This document shows, piece by piece, positions 8,119 through 16,565 of a stretch of DNA of 43,697 nucleotides (positions are counted from its first letter, which is position 1; every line of letters starts with the position of its first letter). The position numbers were made by a program, and so were the translations under genes. This stretch comes from DATFXF01 sp035258565 (lineage in GTDB: Bacteria > Acidobacteriota > Terriglobia > Acidiferrales > UBA7541). The notes below the pieces were generated by a model. It was not told where the DNA came from and searched no databases. It saw only the letters and a program-made list of their open reading frames with translations. The stretch lies in contig DATFXF010000065.1 in NCBI GenBank assembly GCA_035258565.1, positions 1-43,697 of the forward strand, given 5' to 3'.

Positions 8119-9033
8119 TCATCCGCGACGCCGCCGACCCGTGTCAGACTCGGCTGCGGCGCGTTGACGGATCAGAGCGATAAACGCGGTAGCTGAGCGC
8201 GGCAGCGTGCGATCGCGGCGATAAATGAGGCCCAGCTCACGCCAGAGCTCTACGTCGGCCAGAGGAATCAACTTGACCTCACCGGCGCGCATCTCTTCGC
8301 GGGCAAAGCTTCGACTAATCAGCGAGACGCCAAGCCCGGCGGCCACAAACTGTTTGATCATGCCCACGCTGGGCAATTCCATCGTCACGCGCAGTCGGGA
8401 TCGATAGGGTCGAAACTGTTTGTCCAGCAACTGGCGCGTGAAGCCGGTCTTGGGAAAGATGAGCGGCTGCTGGGCGATGTCGCTGATTCTCACCGCTTTC
8501 ATTCTTGCCAGTGGATTGCGAGGGCTAGTCATCAGCGCGATGCGGTCGCGAAAGATAGGGTGAATTTTGAGCCGGGACGATTTGACGGGCAGCGTAACGA
8601 TGCCCACATCGATGGTACCGTCTTCAACCCGTTCCAGGATCTTGCGGCTGAAATTGCGATAGATGCTGATCTGCACCAAAGGATAGAGCCGATGATATTC
8701 ATCAAACACTTCGGGGAGAACGTACAAGCAGGTGGCTTCGTTCGCTCCGATGGAGAGCACCCCTCGCGGTGTGCTGGCATGGTCGGCCACCGCGCGCAGC
8801 GATTCGTTTCGCAAGGCCAGGAGGCGCCCGGCATATTCGAAGAGCGTTTCTCCGGCGGGGGTCAGTCGTACGGACTTTCCGACGCGGTCCAACAGTTTCT
8901 CCCCATATTCCCGTTCCAGTTGATGGATTTGAGCACTGACGGCAGGCTGGGAACGGAAAAGCTTCTCACCCGCGCGAGAGAAACTACCGAGCTTGGCAAC
9001 CTCGATGAACGTGGTGAGCTGATCGAAATCCAT
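8119..9033 (-). CDS. LysR-family transcriptional regulator
   Basis: 304 aa, standard LysR length. The N-terminal winged helix-turn-helix is intact (MDFDQLTTFIEVAKLGSFSR, AGEKLFRSQPAVSAQIHQLE, LLDRVGKSVRLTPAGETLF), followed by the linker helix and a periplasmic-binding-protein-like effector domain (from about residue 90: GVLSIGANEATCLYVLPEVF; MIKQFVAAGLGVSLISRSFA). It resembles the CysB/CbbR-like branch. It lies downstream of gltB on the same strand with a 75-bp gap holding a hairpin and a TATAAT, so it is likely transcribed on its own. The target is unknown; gltB or itself are candidates only by proximity. Confidence 0.92.
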   Translation of the reverse strand: MDFDQLTTFIEVAKLGSFSRAGEKLFRSQPAVSAQIHQLEREYGEKLLDRVGKSVRLTPAGETLFEYAGRLLALRNESLRAVADHASTPRGVLSIGANEATCLYVLPEVFDEYHRLYPLVQISIYRNFSRKILERVEDGTIDVGIVTLPVKSSRLKIHPIFRDRIALMTSPRNPLARMKAVRISDIAQQPLIFPKTGFTRQLLDKQFRPYRSRLRVTMELPSVGMIKQFVAAGLGVSLISRSFAREEMRAGEVKLIPLADVELWRELGLIYRRDRTLPRSATAFIALIRQRAAAESDTGRRRRG

Positions 9034-9047
9034 GGGCTAAGGTGAGC

Positions 9048-9053
9048 ATTATA
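9048..9053 (-). promoter_or_regulatory. Candidate -10 box for the LysR gene
   Basis: Read on the minus strand this is a perfect TATAAT, 14 nt before the LysR ATG, giving a very short leader. The hexamer 17 nt upstream is not a good -35, as is common for autoregulated LysR genes. By eye only. Confidence 0.4.
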
Positions 9054-9086
9054 ACTGCTGCCACCCGAAACGATCAGGGCCACGAT

Positions 9087-9109
9087 GGGGTCCAAGGGAC
9101 GGGGACCCC
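9087..9109 (-). terminator. Hairpin after gltB
   Basis: A perfect 7-bp inverted repeat GGGGTCC/GGACCCC with a 9-nt loop begins at the last base of the gltB stop codon. There is no T-tract on either strand, so it may be a weak or factor-assisted terminator or an RNA-stabilising 3-prime hairpin separating gltB from the LysR gene. Confidence 0.4.
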
Positions 9110-12100
9110 TAGGTAGCAGCCTCGAGCGGGGCTTCATCGAGTATCGCATCTGGGGACGGGAGCGCAACTCTCTCGCGCTTCGCGAACTGGCCGAGCGTTG
9201 CGGCCCAGGTCTCAGGGATAGGACATGGCAAGTGGACGGGCTCAAGACGCACGAAGGGAAGCTGGTCCCCGCGGAGCAGGCTGCGGGCGCGCGGGCTGCC
9301 GGTCAGGCGAACATGTTCCCGCAAGACCAATCGCAGCCACTGCTGCTCGCTTCCCTCCATGGAAGCGGGACGCACGAACTCGCTCTTGTAGCCTGCAGCG
9401 GATACAAAGTCACGCAGGATATAGGCCAGGCCACCGGTCATCCCGGAGCCCAGGTTGATGCCCGCTGGCCCGAGTAGAATGACGACCCCGGCGGTCATGT
9501 ACTCACACCCATGCTGGCCAATCCCTTCCACAACCGCCGTGGCTCCGCTATTCCGCACAGCGAAGCGCTCCCCCGCGCGGCCGGCGACAAAGAGCACTCC
9601 TCGGGTGGCCCCATAGAGCGCAGTGTTGCCGACAAGCACATCGCCGCGATGCGACGCTTGGGACCCCGCGGTAATGGCAATCGTGCCCCCGCTCAGACCC
9701 TTACCCACATAGTCATTCGCTTCTCCCTCGAGACGGAAGCGCAGGCCGGAGACCAAGAACGCACCAAAGCTTTGGCCGGCGACTCCGCGAAACTCGCAAT
9801 CAACGCTTTTTCCCTCCAGAGCACGGGGGCCAAAGCGGCGCACGATCTCTCCACTGAGGTGCGCGCCGATGCTGCGGTCTCGATTGACAATGGCGTAGAC
9901 AGGCGACCGCGCGGGCGGCCATCCTTCTTCCAGCAGGCAGGCAAGTTGGCGGTGGAGGCCGGCGTCTTGCTCGGCGAGCTGCGGGAATTGCATCGGAGAG
10001 TCTGGCGCCGGTTCCAGCAGGCCCCCCAAAGCACGAGCCGCCGTGGCGTTGCGCGGCCGTAATTTCTCTACCGCGCCGACGACTTCATCGAGCGAACGGG
10101 CGCCCAACGCTGCCAGGCGCTGGCGAACTTCCCCGGCCAAGCTGCGAAAATAAGCCATGACCATCTCGGGCTTGCCCGTAAACCGCAGGCGGAGTTTCTC
10201 GTCCTGAGTGGCAATGCCCGCCGGGCACGTATTCAGGTGACACTGGCGCGCCATCACGCAGCCGATCGCCAGCAGCGCTGCAGTGCCGAACCCAAACTCG
10301 TCGGCGCCCAACAAACAGGCAACGAGCACATCGCGTGCGAATTTGAATCCGCCATCCACGCGCAGCCGGACGCGCTGGCGGAAACCCGTGCGGATCAGCG
10401 CACAGTGCGCCTCGCGCAGACCGACCTCCCAGGGCAAGCCCGTGTTCTTGATCGAGGTCAGCGGCGAAGCCCCGGTGCCACCGTCATGTCCGCAGATGGT
10501 AATGACCTCAGCGCCCGCTTTGGCCACTCCCGCGGCGACGATCCCCACTCCCGCTCCAGCGACAAGTTTCACCCCGATCCGCGCACGGGGGTTGACGGCG
10601 CGCAGATCGTAGATCAACTGGGCGAGGTCCTCGATACTGTAAATATCGTGATGCGGCGGCGGCGAGATCAGCGCCATGCCGGGCACGGCATGACGCAGGC
10701 GCGCAATGTAGGGAGTCACTTTGGTGGCCGGAAGTTGGCCCCCTTCGCCCGGCTTTGAGCCCTGCGCCATCTTGATTTCCAGCTCCTCGGCTTCCACCAA
10801 GTACTCCGTGGTCACACCGAATCGCGCCGAGGCCACTTGCTTGACGCGGTTCTGGGCCTCGCGTTCGCAGGAATAAACGTCCGGGTCCTCTCCGCCCTCG
10901 CCGGTGTTGCTCCGTGCACCCAAACGGTTCATGGCCACCGCCAGCGTGCGATGCGCTTCCCGGCCCAGTGCCCCGAGCGACATGGCTTGAGTACTGAAGC
11001 GCATCAAGATCTCTCTTTCCTCCTGCACCTCCTCGACCGGGATGGGCGTGCCAAGCACAATCTCGAGCAGGTCGCGAACCGCGACCGGCTCCCGCTCCTC
11101 CGCCAACCGAGCGAAATCGCGATAGTTCTCTTGGGTGGGGGATTGGGTATACCGGTGCATGCGCCGCACCAGCTCGGGAGAGCTGGCATGGCGCTCGCCA
11201 CTCTTCCGGAAACGATAAAGACCGGCATCCTGAAGACCGGGCGAGCGGGGAGCGAAAGCCCTGACGTGCCGTTCGAGGGCGTCTTCGAGAAGCTCGCTCA
11301 GCTTCTTTCCCCCCAGCACAGCCGTCGCATCCTCGAAGAATTCGGCGCACACCTCCCGATCCAGTCCAACGATTTCGAAGAGCTGGCTATTGCGGTAGCT
11401 CGCCAGAGTCGAAATGCCCATGCGGGCGATGACCTTGCGTAGCCCTGCTTCTACGGCGGTGCGATAGCTTCGAGCCCCTCCCGGCCTCAGGCTTTCGGCC
11501 AGTTCCAGAGCCAGGTAGGGAAAGACGGCGTTGGCACCTGCGGCGACCAGCAAAGCCACGTGGTGAGTTTCGATGACTTGCCCGCTTTCGATCATGAGCG
11601 GGACATCAACGGCGTCCGCCTGCACCATTGCCTTCCAAGCCGCCGCCAGTGCCAGCAAGGCCGGCAGTGCCGCCCGCTTTTGATCTGCGCCGCGGTCGGT
11701 GAGAAGCACCATTCCCGGCCTCAAGCGAGCAGACTTCAGCGCTTCCCGGCGCACTCTCGCCAGAGCCGCCAGAGCTTCATCCACCCCAAGGCTCGCGGGG
11801 AATGTCAAATCAATTCGTGGCACGGGCGGAGAGAGCGCAGCCTCCAAGATTGCCAGCTGACCGGCATCCAGCACTGGCGAACCGAGGACTGGGTTGGCGC
11901 CCAAGTAGACCTCGAGCGACATCACGTGCTCCTCCCGTAAGGGATCGATGGGGGGATTGGTGACCTGGGCGAATCGCTGTTTGCAATAGTCCCAGAGCGG
12001 CCGGTGCGTCCCAGAAATGAAGGCTGGCGGAGTATCGTCACCCATACTCCAGGTAGCCTCCTTGCCCTCCAGGCCTAGCGGCTCGAAGAGCAGCCGGAAT

Positions 12101-13455
12101 TGGTCTTCGGTCCAACCGAGCGCCGCGGCCAGGCGTTTGGGTTCACGCGTCAGCGCAGGGGGAGCCGTTCCGGTTGGCGGCAGGCGCGAGGCTGACACGG
12201 AGGCAACGCGCTTGCCGAAACCATGCCAGCCACCAAGCTGATTTCCTCGGAAGATTGCGCCGGAAAGGGGATCTGCGAGCAGCATTTCACCTGGTCCGAG
12301 CCGCCCGCGTTCCGCCACTCGTCTGCCGGCCAGATCGGTGAGCCCCACCTCGGAGCCGACCACCAACAGGCCATCGGAAGTCAGCGTATAGCGGAGCGGA
12401 CGCAGGCCGTTGCGGTCGAGCTTGGCACCAACCAGCTGTCCATCACTGAACACCAGCGCAGCCGGGCCATCCCAGGGCTCCTGTTCGCGCGCCTGCGCCT
12501 CGAGATATCGGCGCAGCTCCGCGGCCAGCCGGCTATCGTTCTCCCAGGCTGGAGGAACCATTCGCAACATCACCTCGGGAAGGCTGCTCCCTTTGTGCAA
12601 CAGAATCTCGAAGGCATTGTCGAAACTGGCCGAATCGCTCACACCCTCCTCCAGGGCGTGGAACCAGTCTCCGACACCGAGCCTGCGTCGCAACGCCGCC
12701 TGGCGCGCGCGCAGCCAACGACGGTTGGCACTGAGCGTGTTGATCTCGCCATTGTGAGCCACGAACCGAAACGGCTGCGCCAGATGCCACGTCGGGCGCG
12801 TATTCGTGGAATACCGCTGATGGAAAATGGCAAAGGGAGTGGCAAAGCTGGGACTGGCCAAATCTCGATAAAAAGCGGGAAGCTGCCGCGGCGCCAGTAG
12901 GCCCTTGTAAACCAGAGTGCGTGAGGAGAGAGAGCAGATATAAGTTCCGCTAGGCGCCTCTCGCTCGGCGCGTTTGCGGCAACGAAACAGCAGCGGCTCG
13001 AGATTGCTTCTGGGGTCTTTCGCCACGACGAAGCATTGCCGGATAGTGGGGAGTGTGGCTGAGGCACGAGGTCCAAGGATGGAAGGATCGGTCGGTACCG
13101 AGCGCCAGCCCAGGAATCGCAACTTGGTCTTGTCTGCGGCCGCCTCAATGGCTGCGCAGGCCTGAGCGAGTTGCTCGCGCGGCAGAAAAACCATGCCCAG
13201 GCCATACGTCTCCGGCAGCTCAATACGCTCTTCTCGAGCCTGATGCCGGATGAATTCCTGCGGAATAGCGGTGAGCAGGCCAGCACCGTCGCCGCTGGCC
13301 CCGTCTGCATCCACCCCGCCGCGATGAGAAAGGCTTTTGAGAGCCGTCAACGCGCGATCGACAACATCCCGAGAGCCCGTGCTCCCGAGATGGGCGACGA
13401 AGCCCACTCCGCAGGCATCATGATCGACGAATGTGTCGTGCCGATTCTCCCGCAT
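9109..13455 (-). CDS. gltB: Glutamate synthase large subunit
   Basis: Makes two glutamates from glutamine and 2-oxoglutarate in ammonium assimilation; 1448 aa, normal for bacterial GltB. Order of domains: class II amidotransferase whose catalytic Cys15 (DHDACGVGF) becomes the N terminus after removal of a short propeptide; central domain; FMN-binding TIM barrel (GSKPGEGGQLPATKVTPYIA; VISPPPHH-like block ALISPPPHHDIYSIEDLAQL); 3Fe-4S site CVMARQCHLNTCPAGIATQ; and the C-terminal GXGXG beta-helix (KGLSGGTIAITAG, GNTALYGATRGVLFVAGRAG). The ATG at 13455 is chosen because it gives the usual short propeptide; the frame is open for 30 more codons upstream. No gltD is in the window, so its electron-donating small subunit, or a ferredoxin, must come from elsewhere. 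Confidence 0.95.
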   Translation of the reverse strand: MRENRHDTFVDHDACGVGFVAHLGSTGSRDVVDRALTALKSLSHRGGVDADGASGDGAGLLTAIPQEFIRHQAREERIELPETYGLGMVFLPREQLAQACAAIEAAADKTKLRFLGWRSVPTDPSILGPRASATLPTIRQCFVVAKDPRSNLEPLLFRCRKRAEREAPSGTYICSLSSRTLVYKGLLAPRQLPAFYRDLASPSFATPFAIFHQRYSTNTRPTWHLAQPFRFVAHNGEINTLSANRRWLRARQAALRRRLGVGDWFHALEEGVSDSASFDNAFEILLHKGSSLPEVMLRMVPPAWENDSRLAAELRRYLEAQAREQEPWDGPAALVFSDGQLVGAKLDRNGLRPLRYTLTSDGLLVVGSEVGLTDLAGRRVAERGRLGPGEMLLADPLSGAIFRGNQLGGWHGFGKRVASVSASRLPPTGTAPPALTREPKRLAAALGWTEDQFRLLFEPLGLEGKEATWSMGDDTPPAFISGTHRPLWDYCKQRFAQVTNPPIDPLREEHVMSLEVYLGANPVLGSPVLDAGQLAILEAALSPPVPRIDLTFPASLGVDEALAALARVRREALKSARLRPGMVLLTDRGADQKRAALPALLALAAAWKAMVQADAVDVPLMIESGQVIETHHVALLVAAGANAVFPYLALELAESLRPGGARSYRTAVEAGLRKVIARMGISTLASYRNSQLFEIVGLDREVCAEFFEDATAVLGGKKLSELLEDALERHVRAFAPRSPGLQDAGLYRFRKSGERHASSPELVRRMHRYTQSPTQENYRDFARLAEEREPVAVRDLLEIVLGTPIPVEEVQEEREILMRFSTQAMSLGALGREAHRTLAVAMNRLGARSNTGEGGEDPDVYSCEREAQNRVKQVASARFGVTTEYLVEAEELEIKMAQGSKPGEGGQLPATKVTPYIARLRHAVPGMALISPPPHHDIYSIEDLAQLIYDLRAVNPRARIGVKLVAGAGVGIVAAGVAKAGAEVITICGHDGGTGASPLTSIKNTGLPWEVGLREAHCALIRTGFRQRVRLRVDGGFKFARDVLVACLLGADEFGFGTAALLAIGCVMARQCHLNTCPAGIATQDEKLRLRFTGKPEMVMAYFRSLAGEVRQRLAALGARSLDEVVGAVEKLRPRNATAARALGGLLEPAPDSPMQFPQLAEQDAGLHRQLACLLEEGWPPARSPVYAIVNRDRSIGAHLSGEIVRRFGPRALEGKSVDCEFRGVAGQSFGAFLVSGLRFRLEGEANDYVGKGLSGGTIAITAGSQASHRGDVLVGNTALYGATRGVLFVAGRAGERFAVRNSGATAVVEGIGQHGCEYMTAGVVILLGPAGINLGSGMTGGLAYILRDFVSAAGYKSEFVRPASMEGSEQQWLRLVLREHVRLTGSPRARSLLRGDQLPFVRLEPVHLPCPIPETWAATLGQFAKRERVALPSPDAILDEAPLEAAT

Positions 13456-13462
13456 CCTATCT

Positions 13463-13522
13463 GAGTACTGTGCGCAGCGGGAAAAGTACAATTCGGAATT
13501 CCGATCGAACGAATAGATATTT
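13463..13522 (-). promoter_or_regulatory. Upstream element of gltB (copy A of a diverged repeat)
   Basis: An AT-rich 42-nt block (13481-13522) directly upstream of gltB matches a second block at 13950-13991 at about 31 of 42 ungapped positions. On the minus strand it holds TATCTA, a perfect palindrome TCGGAATTCCGA, and TTGTAC followed 17 nt later by GTACTC. TTGTAC could serve as a -35, but the matching -10 is poor and would put the start of transcription almost on the gltB ATG. Whether it is a promoter or an activator site is unresolved. Confidence 0.4.
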
Positions 13523-13579
13523 GGTGTGGGCCAGGGGGAGAGCAAAAAGAGGAACTTCTTGGCGCAGCTCTCTGCTAAG

Positions 13580-13612
13580 AAAAAATGAGAGAGGAGGTTG
13601 CCCTACTCCTCT
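13580..13612 (-). terminator. Rho-independent terminator upstream of gltB
   Basis: On the minus strand AGAGGAG, a 9-nt loop and CTCCTCT form a perfect 7-bp stem, followed by CTCA and six T residues. It sits 21 nt after the stop of the small minus-strand frame at 13633-13860 and before the gltB upstream element, and so would end a separate short transcript. Confidence 0.6.
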
Positions 13613-13632
13613 GGTGCGCGAGTAGGTCGCAT

Positions 13633-13860
13633 TCAGGCAGCGGGCAGAGAAAAACCGACCGGAAGGGGGGCGAGCGGCTTGCAGGGGGAATGGACGCCTG
13701 GTTTCTCGGCGTAAAGCAGGGTGTGCGGCACAAGGCAGATTTGGCTGCAGCCTCTGCAACGGTACCGTTCGAGCCGCCGCAGGATCCGACTGATCTCCAT
13801 CCCATTTTTCCGTCCTGGCCTGACGTCGCTCGAAGCGGACGTAGATTGTTTGTTTTTCAC
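13633..13860 (-). CDS. Small cysteine-containing protein, unrecognised
   Basis: A 75-codon frame starting with GTG at 13860 behind AAGGGGGAACT, a strong ribosome binding site. The product is basic at its N terminus (MKNKQSTSASSDVRPGRKNG), then has a helix-like stretch (MEISRILRRLERY) and four cysteines in a CxxC-x3-C ... C arrangement (CRGCSQIC, then HSPC), which could be a small zinc ribbon. I do not recognise a family. Support comes from context: a terminator follows it, and an element similar to that upstream of gltB lies about 90 nt before it. It could equally be the body of a small RNA of about 350 nt that is not translated. Confidence 0.3.
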   Translation of the reverse strand: MKNKQSTSASSDVRPGRKNGMEISRILRRLERYRCRGCSQICLVPHTLLYAEKPGVHSPCKPLAPLPVGFSLPAA

Positions 13861-13929
13861 AGTTCCCCCTTGTGTCGGCAGGGGCTCCACCCGTCCATTT
13901 AGGCTTGGCGAATCTCCCTTGTGATCCAG

Positions 13930-13991
13930 GAGATACCCGAGACGCGCAGGAAAGTACAATCGAGAATTTGAATCGGACCGATACATATTTT
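13930..13991 (-). promoter_or_regulatory. Upstream element of the small ORF (copy B of the repeat)
   Basis: Second copy of the block found before gltB. On the minus strand it shares the TATNTA core, ATTGTACTTT and spacing: TTGTAC is followed 17 nt later by GTATCT, the same arrangement as copy A (GTACTC). The palindrome of copy A is not conserved. Placement about 75-90 nt upstream of the small ORF fits a promoter or regulator site. Confidence 0.35.
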
Positions 13992-14164
13992 CGATAGCAA
14001 GGGCCTTCCCGCGTGCGGCGTGGTTGGTCGGCAGGCCGGTGGCGGGCAGCACCGTTGGGTTGCAGCTAGAGCACCTGAGAGGAAACAGTTCATGCGCGAG
14101 AGGGCCAGAAAGGCGGGGACCCCAGCTTTGAGGCAAAAGCGTGCGCGCAGAACGGAAGTAGGGA

Positions 14165-15385
14165 TCAGGTGTTATGCACTCGAAATGCGAGAACGGCGTT
14201 CAATCCCCCAAAAGCGAAAGAGTTGGAGAGGGCGCATTCCACGCTTGCCGGCCGAGCCTGATTTGGGACGACGTCCAAGTCACACTCCGGATCGGGTTCG
14301 GTGAAGTTAGCTGTAGGAGGGAGGATGCCCTCCCGAAGCGCCAGAATGGTGGCCACCGCCTCCAATGCGCCAGCAGCGCCCAGGGCGTGGCCATGGGCCG
14401 ATTTTGTGGAGCTCACCGCAAGATGATCGGCGTGGGCACCGAAAACGCTGCGGATGGCCCGTGTCTCGGTGCGGTCGTTGCCCGGGGTGCCGGTGCCATG
14501 AGCATTGATGTATCCGACCTGCTCCGGATGCAGTCCGGCATTGCCCAATGCCGCCAGCATCGCTCGGGCCGGACCTTCGACAGAAGGCTGGGTAATGTGA
14601 TGAGCGTCAGATGACATCCCAAAGCCTGCGATTTCGGCGTAGATCCTGGCTCCCCTCGCCCGCGCGGCGTCGAGCGGCTCCAGCACCAGCATCGCTCCAC
14701 CTTCCCCCAGGATCATGCCGCGTCGGTCTTTGGAGAACGGCCGGCACGTATCCGGGGAGACCACTCGCATAGCTTCCCACGCCTTGAGCAACCCCAGGCT
14801 GAAGGGCGCTTCGCTTCCGCCGGTGATCGCCAGGTCGATTTCGCCGGAGCGCACCATGCGGAATGCCTGACCAATCGCATGATTGGCAGAGGAACAAGCA
14901 GTGGAGACAGTGTAAGCCGGCCCCGCGATGCCGAACTCCATCGAGATATGGCTTGCGCCCGCATTTGCCATCGTGCGCGGGATGGAGAGCGGATGGATTC
15001 GACCGCGCCCGAGCTGGTAGAGTTCCACGAAGCCTGCGTCCTGCGTGGACTGGCCTCCTAGACACGAGCCGGTCACCACTCCGGTATTCTCACGCAGGGC
15101 GGGCTCAAAAGTAATCCCCGCATCCTGGACGGCTCGTCGCGCGGCGAGAAGCGCAAATTGAGCAAAACGGTCTAGCAGATCCGCCCGATTGGGATCAAAG
15201 TGCTGCTCCGGACGGTACTGGCGTACTTCTGCGCCATTCCGAAACTTCAGGCTGGAAACGTCCAGGGATTCGATGGGAGCGATGCCGGAGTGGCCTTTGC
15301 GCAGCGCGCTCCACATCTCCCCAACATCTTGGCCGAGGGCGCAAATCGCGCCCATGCCGGTGATGGCAACTCGCCGCTCCCCCAT
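14165..15385 (-). CDS. Beta-ketoacyl-ACP synthase, FabF-like
   Basis: Condensing enzyme, 406 aa, which extends an acyl-ACP with malonyl-ACP. The KAS I/II catalytic triad is complete: Cys164 (STACSSANHA), His296 (NAHGTGTPGNDRTE) and His331 (STKSAHGHALGAAGA), with the C-terminal glycine-rich loop SNSFAFGGLNAVLAF. It starts 3 nt after the stop of the acyl carrier protein gene, so the two are one operon. Housekeeping fabF usually sits in a larger fab cluster; here it is an isolated ACP-KAS pair facing a type III polyketide synthase operon, which suggests a dedicated role in making or extending a special acyl chain. That role is inference. Confidence 0.92.
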   Translation of the reverse strand: MGERRVAITGMGAICALGQDVGEMWSALRKGHSGIAPIESLDVSSLKFRNGAEVRQYRPEQHFDPNRADLLDRFAQFALLAARRAVQDAGITFEPALRENTGVVTGSCLGGQSTQDAGFVELYQLGRGRIHPLSIPRTMANAGASHISMEFGIAGPAYTVSTACSSANHAIGQAFRMVRSGEIDLAITGGSEAPFSLGLLKAWEAMRVVSPDTCRPFSKDRRGMILGEGGAMLVLEPLDAARARGARIYAEIAGFGMSSDAHHITQPSVEGPARAMLAALGNAGLHPEQVGYINAHGTGTPGNDRTETRAIRSVFGAHADHLAVSSTKSAHGHALGAAGALEAVATILALREGILPPTANFTEPDPECDLDVVPNQARPASVECALSNSFAFGGLNAVLAFRVHNT

Positions 15386-15388
15386 TAT

Positions 15389-15658
15389 TTAGTCCGCCGA
15401 CGCCCGAGATTCCAAGGACGCTCCGGCGAGGAGTTTCCTCACCCCCTCGACGATGTCGCGCACGTTGCGGACCGCACGAGCTTCATCGTCGGGAATCGAA
15501 ATCTGAAACTCCTTCTCGAGCTCAAAAAGCATCGTGATGACATCGAGCGAATCAAGGCCCAGGCTTTCGAGTGAGCTATCCAGCGAGATGCTTTCGCGCG
15601 GGATACGTTTCACCGAGGCGAGCACAGAGATCGCCTTTTCAGCTACGAAATCGTCCAC
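15389..15658 (-). CDS. Acyl carrier protein
   Basis: 89 aa, carries the growing acyl chain on a phosphopantetheine arm attached to Ser37 in the motif LGLDSLDVITMLFELEKEFQ, followed by the typical acidic helix and ISIPDDEA. It starts with GTG behind GGGAGGG at 8 nt spacing, a very strong ribosome binding site. It is slightly longer than housekeeping AcpP (about 78 aa) because of a C-terminal tail (GASLESRASAD). It is coupled to the ketosynthase gene 3 nt downstream and divergent from the yceI-polyketide operon. Confidence 0.93.
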   Translation of the reverse strand: MDDFVAEKAISVLASVKRIPRESISLDSSLESLGLDSLDVITMLFELEKEFQISIPDDEARAVRNVRDIVEGVRKLLAGASLESRASAD

Positions 15659-15745
15659 GAAAAGAGCCCTCCCGTACTAAGATGCGCAGGCGACCAGGAG
15701 AGACCACCTCTCCGGGCGCCCAGGGCCGATTCCCCCTTTGACGAT

Positions 15746-15765
15746 TTCCGGCGAAGGAACCGGAA
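15746..15765. promoter_or_regulatory. Inverted repeat in the ACP/yceI divergent region
   Basis: TTCCGG and CCGGAA arms separated by 8 nt lie in the 256-bp region between the divergent ACP and yceI genes. Their size and position fit an operator for a dimeric regulator that would control both arms, but arms this short in GC-rich DNA may be chance. Confidence 0.2.
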
Positions 15766-15914
15766 GTGTAACACGCCAAAAAGAAAATCTGGGAGCGCGC
15801 GCTCTTGAAACTCGGCTGCGGTGCCGAACTCCACTTCTGGCATAGGGGGGTCGGCGCCTCAGCATCTTATAGAGTAGCCGATCGGGCAAGGGGAAGGCAG
15901 AAGAAGGGGGGCCT

Positions 15915-16505
15915 GTGCATCGGAGGGTGTTCACAACGGGAGCTCTGGCGGTTGCCTTAGCTATCCCGATCTCGCCGGCTCTCGCCCGCGGAGAGAAACA
16001 CGCGGTTGACGTCGCGCATTCAGTGCTCAAGATAAAAGTCTTCAAATCCGGTCTCTTCTCCGCCTTTGGTCACGACCACGAAATCGTGGCGCCGATCTCA
16101 GAAGGTTTCGTGGAGACATCGGAAAACGCGAGCGTCGAAGTGCGCGTGGACGCGCGCCAGCTCCGTGTTCTTGATCCCGACCTCCCGGCGGACAAACGGG
16201 CCCAAGTCCAGAAGACGATGGAGGGACCCGAGGTTCTGGACAGCGCTCGCTTTCCGGAAATCCGTTTTCGGTCCAGCTCGGTTGGAAAAAAGGGCCGTGA
16301 TGGCTGGACAGTGAATGGAGACTTGACCTTGCATGGACAGACTCACCCCATCGCCGTAGAGGTAAACCTTCAGGACGGGCACTACCGCGGCTCGGCGAAG
16401 CTCAAGCAGCGCGACTTCGGCATGAAGCCCGTAAGCGTGGCGGGAGGAACGGTGAAAGTAAAAGACGAGGTTAAGATTACTTTCGATCTCGTGCTGACAA
16501 GATAA
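15915..16505 (+). CDS. YceI-family periplasmic lipid-binding protein
   Basis: 196 aa. A signal peptide (GALAVALAIPISPALARG) leads into a YceI lipocalin-like barrel: VDVAHSVLKIKVFKSGLFSA, FGHDHEIVAP, RFPEIRFRSSSVGKKGRDGW, VNGDLTLHGQTHPIAVEVNL, YRGSAKLKQRDFGMKPVSVA. Studied YceI proteins bind polyisoprenoid chains in the periplasm. The GTG start at 15915 has a run of G residues (AAGGGGGG) as ribosome binding site. The type III polyketide synthase follows at once (the frame is open from the base after this stop), so YceI may bind or carry its lipid product; this is inference from position. Confidence 0.88.
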   Translation: MHRRVFTTGALAVALAIPISPALARGEKHAVDVAHSVLKIKVFKSGLFSAFGHDHEIVAPISEGFVETSENASVEVRVDARQLRVLDPDLPADKRAQVQKTMEGPEVLDSARFPEIRFRSSSVGKKGRDGWTVNGDLTLHGQTHPIAVEVNLQDGHYRGSAKLKQRDFGMKPVSVAGGTVKVKDEVKITFDLVLTR

Positions 16506-16565
16506 GTGGGAAACAACTTAGTGTCGCATCAGGTATCTGAGACTTATTCGAAGCCACAGGCTACA

